Under the pieces are notes generated by a model, which did no database searches, was not told the origin of the DNA, and saw only the letters and a program-made list of their open reading frames with translations. A stretch of DNA of 64,000 nucleotides from Mycobacterium sp. BK086 (GTDB lineage Bacteria > Actinomycetota > Actinomycetes > Mycobacteriales > Mycobacteriaceae): positions 124,001 to 188,000 of the forward strand of contig SNWL01000004.1 of NCBI GenBank assembly GCA_004362315.1, read 5' to 3'. Numbering within the stretch: position 1 is the first letter of the stretch; every line of letters begins with the position of its first letter. A program made the position numbers and the translations under genes. Positions 58,994 through 64,000 of this stretch are shown here, piece after piece.

Positions 58994-59019
58994 TCGACAC
59001 CGCCCCGGCTGCTACCGGG

Positions 59020-60153
59020 CTGCGGATCGGGCCCTTCGCCCTCCGCAGCCCGGTTGTCTTGGCGCCCATGGCCGGTGTCACCAACGTCGCGTTCCGCACC
59101 CTGTGCCGCGAGCTCGAAGAGGAGCGGGCCGGAACCGTCAGCGGGCTCTACGTATGCGAGATGGTCACGGCCCGCGCGCTCGTCGAGCGCCACCCCGTCA
59201 CCATGCACATGACGACCTTCGCCCCGCAGGAGTCGCCGCGCTCGCTGCAGCTCTACACCGTGGACCCGGCCACCACGTACGAGGCCGCCCGGATGATCGT
59301 CACCGAAGACCTCGCCGATCACATCGACATGAACTTCGGCTGCCCGGTACCCAAGGTCACCCGTCGCGGCGGCGGGGCGGCACTGCCCTACAAGCGGCGC
59401 CTCTTCGGTCAAATCGTGGCCGCCGCCGTCCGCGCCACCGAGGGCACCTCGGTCCCGGTGACGGTCAAGTTCCGGATCGGGATCGACGACGCCCATCGCA
59501 CCCACCTGGATGCCGGCCGCATCGCCGAGCAGGAAGGTGCCGCCGCGGTGGCGCTGCACGCCAGAACCGCAGCCCAGCGCTACTCGGGTACCGCCGACTG
59601 GGACCAGATCGGACGCCTCAAGGAGGCGGTGACGTCGATCCCGGTGCTCGGCAACGGCGACATCTTCGAGGCCAACGACGCCCTGGCCATGATGGCGGCG
59701 ACCGGGTGTGACGGAGTCGTCATCGGCCGCGGCTGCCTGGGCCGGCCATGGCTGTTCGCCGAGCTGTCGGCCGCCTTCACCGGCGCACCGACCCCGACTC
59801 CGCCGACCCTGGGTGAGGTCACCGACATCGTCCGCCGCCACGGCAAGCTCCTCGCCGATCACTTCGGCGAGGACAAGGGCATGCGGGATATCCGCAAACA
59901 CGTCGCCTGGTACCTGCACGGATTTCCGGCAGGTGCGGACATCAGACGGGCATTGGCACTGGTCAAGACGCTCGATGAGCTCGACGAGCTGCTCGGCAGG
60001 CTCGATCGCGACGTTCCGTTCCCCGATGCTGCCACCGGGCCACGCGGGCGCCAGGGCTCTGCAGCGTCGGTCACCCTCCCCGAGGGCTGGCTCGACGACC
60101 CGGATGACTGCACGGTCCCGGCGGGCGCCGACGTCATGCACTCCGGAGGCTGA
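59020..60153 (+). CDS. dus: tRNA-dihydrouridine synthase
   Basis: About 378 residues. FMN-dependent TIM-barrel enzyme that reduces uridines in the tRNA D-loop. VVLAPMAGVTNVAFR, the catalytic Cys in FGCPVPKVTRRGGGAAL, VKFRIGIDD, LHARTAAQRYSG and GRGCLGRPW are diagnostic. The start is unresolved: homology begins at LRIGPFAL (59020), where the codon is CTG, and no ATG, GTG or TTG lies in frame between the desA1 stop and the TTG at 59059, which is too late because it would cut the first barrel strand. CTG at 59020 is given as the best guess. It is 26 bp from desA1 and very likely coupled with it. Confidence 0.88.
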   Translation: MRIGPFALRSPVVLAPMAGVTNVAFRTLCRELEEERAGTVSGLYVCEMVTARALVERHPVTMHMTTFAPQESPRSLQLYTVDPATTYEAARMIVTEDLADHIDMNFGCPVPKVTRRGGGAALPYKRRLFGQIVAAAVRATEGTSVPVTVKFRIGIDDAHRTHLDAGRIAEQEGAAAVALHARTAAQRYSGTADWDQIGRLKEAVTSIPVLGNGDIFEANDALAMMAATGCDGVVIGRGCLGRPWLFAELSAAFTGAPTPTPPTLGEVTDIVRRHGKLLADHFGEDKGMRDIRKHVAWYLHGFPAGADIRRALALVKTLDELDELLGRLDRDVPFPDAATGPRGRQGSAASVTLPEGWLDDPDDCTVPAGADVMHSGG

Positions 60154-60390
60154 ACCGAGACGGTCTCGACATCCCTGCGAGCTGGCGGCGGGCGGGGTTG
60201 TCTCAGTACGATGATGATCTTGTTGAATTGGCCACTGAAGTGGCGGACCCCCACGCACTGCTGCTACAAGACATAGAACGGTTGACACGGCCGCGCATCG
60301 GCGCCCGGCCGACATGACGAGACAACCGCAACCGGGATTGCAGGCGCCTCGACGCGCCAGACCCGCACCAGAGTCGGAGGCGACTGGAAC

Positions 60391-62418
60391 ATGAGTGATG
60401 GCGGCAACGCCTCGCCCGGCCAGCACCGCGCCCTCGACGAGGGCGAGCGGGTAACCCCGGCACCCCGATCGGGCGCTGCGGCCGCGCCGTGGGAGCGCGC
60501 CAGGGCCGCTTCACATCGCGCAGCCGAGGCCGGCCCGTCCAGCGGTAGCCATACCGAGGGCGTCACGGTCGCCGACCTGATCGCGAAGCTGTCCGGCTCC
60601 ACGGTCCCGGCCGAGCCCACCCGTCATCGCTCGGAAGCCCCGCCCGACGACGAACCGGCCGAGCTCGAAGAGCTGGACGAGGCCACCGATCTGACCGTGC
60701 CGATCCCGGTCGTGGTCGCCGCCTACGCCGACGAGGTGCCCGACCTCGAGGCACTCAACCGGGCCAGAGGCCCGCTCGTTGCCGACCCCGACCCGGCCAC
60801 CACCGCGGCGCCGAAGGCCAGCAAGAAAAAGAAGACCAAGGCGCTGCGGCCCGTCCTGTTGGCCGGCCGGTCGGCAGCGGCTGTGTTCGCGGTGTCGGCG
60901 CTCGTGCTGACCGGCGGCGCCTGGCAGTGGCAGTCCACCAAGAACGACCTGCTGCGCAACGTCGCGGCCCTTGATCCCAACTCACGCGACATCGTCGACC
61001 CCAACGCCCAGTTCGGCGACGAGAACTTCCTGATCGTCGGTGTTGACACCCGGACCGGCGCGAACGGCGAGATCGGTGCCGGTACCACCGAGGATGCCGG
61101 CGGTGCCCGGTCGGACACCGTCATGCTGGTCAACATCCCCGCCGACCGAAAGCGCGTCGTCGTGGTGTCCTTTCCCCGCGACCTGGCGATCACCCCGGCT
61201 TACTGCCAAGCCTGGGATCCCGATACCGGCAACTACGGCCCCGTCGTCGACAAGAACACCGGTGAGAAGAGCGACGACTACCGCTACACCGAAACAAAGC
61301 TGAATTCGGCGTACTCATACGGCGGCCCCAAGTGCCTGGTCAAGGTCATCCAGAAGATGTCGGGACTGTCGATCAACCGGTTCATGGCAGTCGACTTCGC
61401 CGGCTTCTCCAAGATGGTCGACGCCCTGGGCGGCGTTGACGTCTGCAGCACCACCCCGCTGGACGACTACGAGCTGGGGACCGTGCTGGCCAGTGCCGGG
61501 CATCAGACGCTCGACGGGCACACCGCGTTGAACTACGTGCGCGCCCGGCAGGTCACCACTGAGGTCAACGGTGACTACGGGCGGATCAAGCGCCAGCAGC
61601 TGTTCCTGTCCTCACTGCTGCGCTCGATCATCTCCAAGGACACGCTGTTCAGCCTCAGCAAGCTCAACAACGTGGTCAACATGTTCATCGATGACACGTA
61701 CGTGGACAACGTCCGGACCAAGGACCTCGTCGACCTCGGGCAGTCGCTGCAGGGCGTCAACGCCGGCCGGATCACCTTCGTCACCGTCCCCACCACCGGA
61801 ATCACCGATGCCGACGGGAACGAGCAGCCGCGAACCCAGGACATCCGAAGCCTGTTCGACGCGATCATCAATGACGACCCGCTGCCTGGCGAGAACGACA
61901 CCAACGCGACGACGAGCCCGCTGACCGCCGCGCAGAAGACACTTCAGGCCGCCAAGCCGAACCCGACCGAGGCGCAGGCCGACACCACCCAGACCGAGTT
62001 GGTCAACGCGGTGACCACCGATCCGAGTGACATCAGCGTGCAGGTCTCGAATTCCACCGGACAGGACGGGTTGGGCGCGACCGCGGCCGCAGCATTGCGC
62101 GAACACGGCTTCCGCGTGCTGGAGCCCGAGGACTACACCGGCAGCGCCGTCACCACGACGACGGTGATGTTCTCTGCCGGCAACGAGCAGGCCGCCGCCA
62201 CGGTCGCCGCGGCGTTCCCCGCCGCGCAGATGGAGCGGGTCGACGGCCTGAAGAACACCGTCCAGGTGGTTCTCGGGCCTGACTTCAGCGCCGTCGGGGC
62301 GCCGCCGCCGAGCGGATCGACGGTCAGCGTTCACGTCAGCCGCAACACCAACAGCACCCCCACGCAGCTGCCCGAGGACCTCACCGTCACCAACGCCGCG
62401 GACGTCACCTGCGAGTAA
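60391..62418 (+). CDS. LytR-CpsA-Psr (LCP) family protein with C-terminal LytR_C domain
   Basis: A 675-residue envelope protein. Residues 1-145 are cytoplasmic and disordered (acidic and Pro/Ala-rich, ending in KKKKTKALR), one membrane helix follows at ~150-172, then the LCP catalytic domain (~205-460: [40 protein letters not shown]), and a LytR_C domain (~540-640). LCP enzymes transfer polyprenyl-linked glycans to peptidoglycan, in mycobacteria arabinogalactan. It is the Rv0822c-type member by context. ATG at 60391 after GGAGG. The 237-bp gap before it (60154-60390) holds no gene that I can see. Confidence 0.93.
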   Translation: MSDGGNASPGQHRALDEGERVTPAPRSGAAAAPWERARAASHRAAEAGPSSGSHTEGVTVADLIAKLSGSTVPAEPTRHRSEAPPDDEPAELEELDEATDLTVPIPVVVAAYADEVPDLEALNRARGPLVADPDPATTAAPKASKKKKTKALRPVLLAGRSAAAVFAVSALVLTGGAWQWQSTKNDLLRNVAALDPNSRDIVDPNAQFGDENFLIVGVDTRTGANGEIGAGTTEDAGGARSDTVMLVNIPADRKRVVVVSFPRDLAITPAYCQAWDPDTGNYGPVVDKNTGEKSDDYRYTETKLNSAYSYGGPKCLVKVIQKMSGLSINRFMAVDFAGFSKMVDALGGVDVCSTTPLDDYELGTVLASAGHQTLDGHTALNYVRARQVTTEVNGDYGRIKRQQLFLSSLLRSIISKDTLFSLSKLNNVVNMFIDDTYVDNVRTKDLVDLGQSLQGVNAGRITFVTVPTTGITDADGNEQPRTQDIRSLFDAIINDDPLPGENDTNATTSPLTAAQKTLQAAKPNPTEAQADTTQTELVNAVTTDPSDISVQVSNSTGQDGLGATAAAALREHGFRVLEPEDYTGSAVTTTTVMFSAGNEQAAATVAAAFPAAQMERVDGLKNTVQVVLGPDFSAVGAPPPSGSTVSVHVSRNTNSTPTQLPEDLTVTNAADVTCE

Positions 62419-62449
62419 GCCGGTCCGGGCACGGCGGTCGTTTGCTTTC

Positions 62450-62467
62450 ATTCACCGTTCGTTCACC
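62450..62467 (+). promoter_or_regulatory. Pho box (RegX3-type direct repeat)
   Basis: ATTCACC-GTTC-GTTCACC: two 7-bp units in an 11-bp period, the arrangement known for actinobacterial PhoP/RegX3 operators. It lies 47 bp upstream of phoU and suggests induction on phosphate limitation through SenX3-RegX3. Confidence 0.75.
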
Positions 62468-62513
62468 CCGCCTGGGCATACTCAGCGCTCACGCAGAAAG
62501 TAGGGTGGGTGCT

Positions 62514-63179
62514 ATGCGGACCGCGTACCACGAGCAACTCGATGCTCTGACCAACCAGCTGGCCGACATGTGTCGGTTGGCCGGGGTCGCAATGGAACGG
62601 GCGACCCAGGCGCTGCTCCAGGCCGACCTGGTGCTCGCCGAACAGGTCATCACCGACCACGATCAGATCTCCGCGGCCAGTGCCCGCGCAGAGGAAGCGG
62701 CCTTCGTGCTGCTGGCCCTGCAGGCGCCGGTGGCCGGCGATCTTCGGGCCATCGTCAGCTCGATTCAGATCGTCGCCGACGTCGACCGGATGGGGGCACT
62801 GGCGCTGCATGTCGCCAAGATCGCCCGCCGCCGACACCCGCAGCACACGCTGCCCGAGGAAGTGAACGGCTACTTCGCCGAAATGGGCCGTGTTGCAGTC
62901 GAATTGGGCAATAGTGCCCGCGAGGTTCTGTTGTCCCGGGATCCGGAGAAGGCTCGCCGCATCCGCGAGGAAGACGACGCGATGGACGACCTGCACCGGC
63001 ATCTGTTCACCGTGCTGATGGATCGCGAGTGGAAGCACGGCGTGGCCGCCGCGGTCGACGTGACGCTGCTGGGCCGGTTCTACGAGCGCTTCGCCGACCA
63101 TGCCGTGGAGATCTCGCGGCGAGTGATCTTCCAGGTCACCGGCCGACTGCCCGAGGAAGAGGAAACCCCGGCTTACTGA
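62514..63179 (+). CDS. phoU: Phosphate signalling protein PhoU (PhoY2-type)
   Basis: A 221-residue PhoU with two three-helix-bundle repeats. Metal-binding acidic motifs are seen in DVDRMG (first repeat) and [14 protein letters not shown] (second repeat). It links the PstSCAB transporter with the SenX3 kinase and keeps the Pho regulon off when phosphate is ample. In mycobacteria such proteins also affect persistence. The start is the ATG at 62514; an in-frame start at 62442 would place the Pho box inside the gene. It faces pstB convergently, with a strong terminator between them. Confidence 0.94.
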   Translation: MRTAYHEQLDALTNQLADMCRLAGVAMERATQALLQADLVLAEQVITDHDQISAASARAEEAAFVLLALQAPVAGDLRAIVSSIQIVADVDRMGALALHVAKIARRRHPQHTLPEEVNGYFAEMGRVAVELGNSAREVLLSRDPEKARRIREEDDAMDDLHRHLFTVLMDREWKHGVAAAVDVTLLGRFYERFADHAVEISRRVIFQVTGRLPEEEETPAY

Positions 63180-63187
63180 GATTCAAT

Positions 63188-63224
63188 GAAAAGGCCGGTA
63201 TCGCTTGGCGATACCGGCCTTTTC
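63188..63224. terminator. Bidirectional intrinsic terminator between phoU and pstB
   Basis: Perfect 17-bp inverted repeat: GAAAAGGCCGGTATCGC, loop TTG, then the complement ending in CTTTTC. The T-runs on both strands make it work in both directions. It lies 9 bp after the phoU stop and 15 bp before the pstB stop. Confidence 0.93.
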
Positions 63225-63238
63225 GTATAGCGGGCGGG

Positions 63239-64000
63239 TTAGCCGAACCGGCCGGAGATGTAGTCCTCCGTGGCCTTCTGGCTGGGGTTGGAGAAGATCT
63301 TCTCGGTGTCGTCGATCTCGACCAGTTTGCCCGGCTTGCCGGTGGCCTCCAAGTTGAAGAACGCGGTCTGATCGCTGACCCGCGCGGCCTGCTGCATGTT
63401 GTGCGTGACGATGACGATCGTGAACTCCTGCTTGAGTTCTCCGATCAGGTCCTCGATGGCCAGCGTGGAGATCGGGTCCAGTGCCGAACACGGCTCGTCC
63501 ATCAGCAGCACGTCGGGCTGCACGGCGATGGCGCGGGCGATGCACAACCGCTGCTGCTGACCGCCGGACAGACCGCCGCCGGGCTTCTCGAGGCGGTCCT
63601 TGACCTCGTTCCACAGGTTGGCACCCTTGAGTGAACGCTCGCAGGTCTCGTCGAGCACCTTGCGGTTGCGCACGCCCTGCAGCTTGAGTCCGGCCACCAC
63701 GTTGTCGCGAATCGACATGGTGGGGAACGGATTCGGCCGCTGGAAGACCATACCGATGGTCTTGCGCACACCGACCGGGTCGACACCCGAGCCGTAGATG
63801 TCCTCACCGTCGAGTAAAACCGAACCCTCGACGCGCGCTCCGGGGATGACCTCGTGCATGCGGTTGAGCGTGCGCAGCACGGTGGACTTCCCGCAACCGG
63901 ACGGACCGATGAACGCGGTCACGTTGCGCGGCGGCACCGCGAGCGACACATCGGCGACCGCGTGGAACGCGCCGTAGTAGATGTTGACGTCTTTGAGATC
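63239..64000 (-). CDS. pstB: Phosphate ABC transporter ATP-binding protein PstB (start lies beyond the right edge)
   Basis: 254 codons up to the window edge, probably missing only a few N-terminal residues (first visible [15 protein letters not shown]). Walker [11 protein letters not shown]-loop FQRPNPFP, signature LSGGQQQRL, Walker B VLLMDEP, D-loop SALDP and the switch His in VTHNM are all present. Residues in [15 protein letters not shown] and [16 protein letters not shown] are typical of PstB. It powers high-affinity phosphate import with PstA/PstC, probably encoded just outside the window. Convergent with phoU. Confidence 0.97.
   Translation of the reverse strand, partial: DLKDVNIYYGAFHAVADVSLAVPPRNVTAFIGPSGCGKSTVLRTLNRMHEVIPGARVEGSVLLDGEDIYGSGVDPVGVRKTIGMVFQRPNPFPTMSIRDNVVAGLKLQGVRNRKVLDETCERSLKGANLWNEVKDRLEKPGGGLSGGQQQRLCIARAIAVQPDVLLMDEPCSALDPISTLAIEDLIGELKQEFTIVIVTHNMQQAARVSDQTAFFNLEATGKPGKLVEIDDTEKIFSNPSQKATEDYISGRFG

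Noticed and set aside
58753-60426. Minus-strand open frame of about 550 codons opposite dus
   Set aside because: Antisense to desA1 and dus, which have clear catalytic motifs; no domain in the translation.
1-64000. CRISPR arrays, insertion sequences, prophage genes
   Set aside because: No regularly spaced repeats, transposases, terminal repeats or phage structural genes were found; the HNH protein is of the chromosomal 13E12 type.

Overview
The window reads as chromosomal DNA of a mycobacterium, most likely a fast-growing Mycolicibacterium-type species. The evidence is uniformly high GC, many GTG and TTG starts, stop/start overlaps (ATGA, GTGA), a SulP-carbonic anhydrase fusion of the Rv3273 type, TrcR/TrcS, a 13E12-type DUF222-HNH protein with a mycobacterial SOS box, and a right-hand end (mpaB-like oxygenase, desA1, dus, LCP protein, phoU, pstB) that matches the Rv0820-Rv0826 neighbourhood of M. 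tuberculosis as I remember it. No insertion sequence, integrase, prophage or CRISPR array was seen.

Positions 1 to about 46.4 kb form one large catabolic island. From the left: a partial molybdopterin oxidoreductase; an SCP2-fold protein, Zn alcohol dehydrogenase, cytochrome P450 and 3Fe-4S ferredoxin operon; a GAF-LuxR regulator; a thiolase-like protein, CoA-transferase and amidohydrolase operon; an SOS-controlled HNH gene; and a nine-gene minus-strand operon (10544-20944) holding three acyl-CoA dehydrogenases, three amidohydrolases, an acyl-CoA synthetase, a crotonase and a P450. Then come an aldolase/SDR/crotonase operon, a TetR gene, a thiolase, a crotonase/GntR/thioesterase operon, a seven-gene plus-strand operon with three crotonases and three tandem AMP-forming synthetases, and a GntR/acyl-CoA dehydrogenase/thiolase/SDR operon facing an acyl-CoA dehydrogenase with a mycofactocin-type SDR. 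The island ends with a five-gene operon of SDRs, an APH-like kinase, a flavin monooxygenase and an alpha/beta hydrolase. Together these genes can hydroxylate, oxidise, CoA-activate, beta-oxidise and cleave a substrate with C-C hydrolases or aldolases, as expected for a cyclic or branched hydrophobic compound. The substrate cannot be read from the sequence.

The main discovery is regulatory. A 17-bp imperfect palindrome, ACTGTA-N6-(W)CNGT-like, occurs at seven promoters of this island, including the one shared with the divergent TetR gene at 23.8 kb. It defines a candidate regulon for an undescribed catabolic system. Two different perfect inverted repeats (28119-28140 and 39455-39473) lie at the two promoters whose operons each encode a GntR regulator, so the island appears to have layered local control.

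From 46.4 kb on the content is housekeeping or envelope: a small secreted protein, the SulP-carbonic anhydrase fusion, trcRS, four tRNA genes (Phe, Asp, Glu, Lys), a GAF protein, a polyprenyl-phosphate glycosyl transferase, a 52-residue small protein, an MpaB-like oxygenase with its divergent TetR, two paralogous secreted proteins, desA1, a tRNA-dihydrouridine synthase, a LytR-CpsA-Psr protein, phoU behind a Pho box, a strong bidirectional terminator, and the start-truncated pstB.
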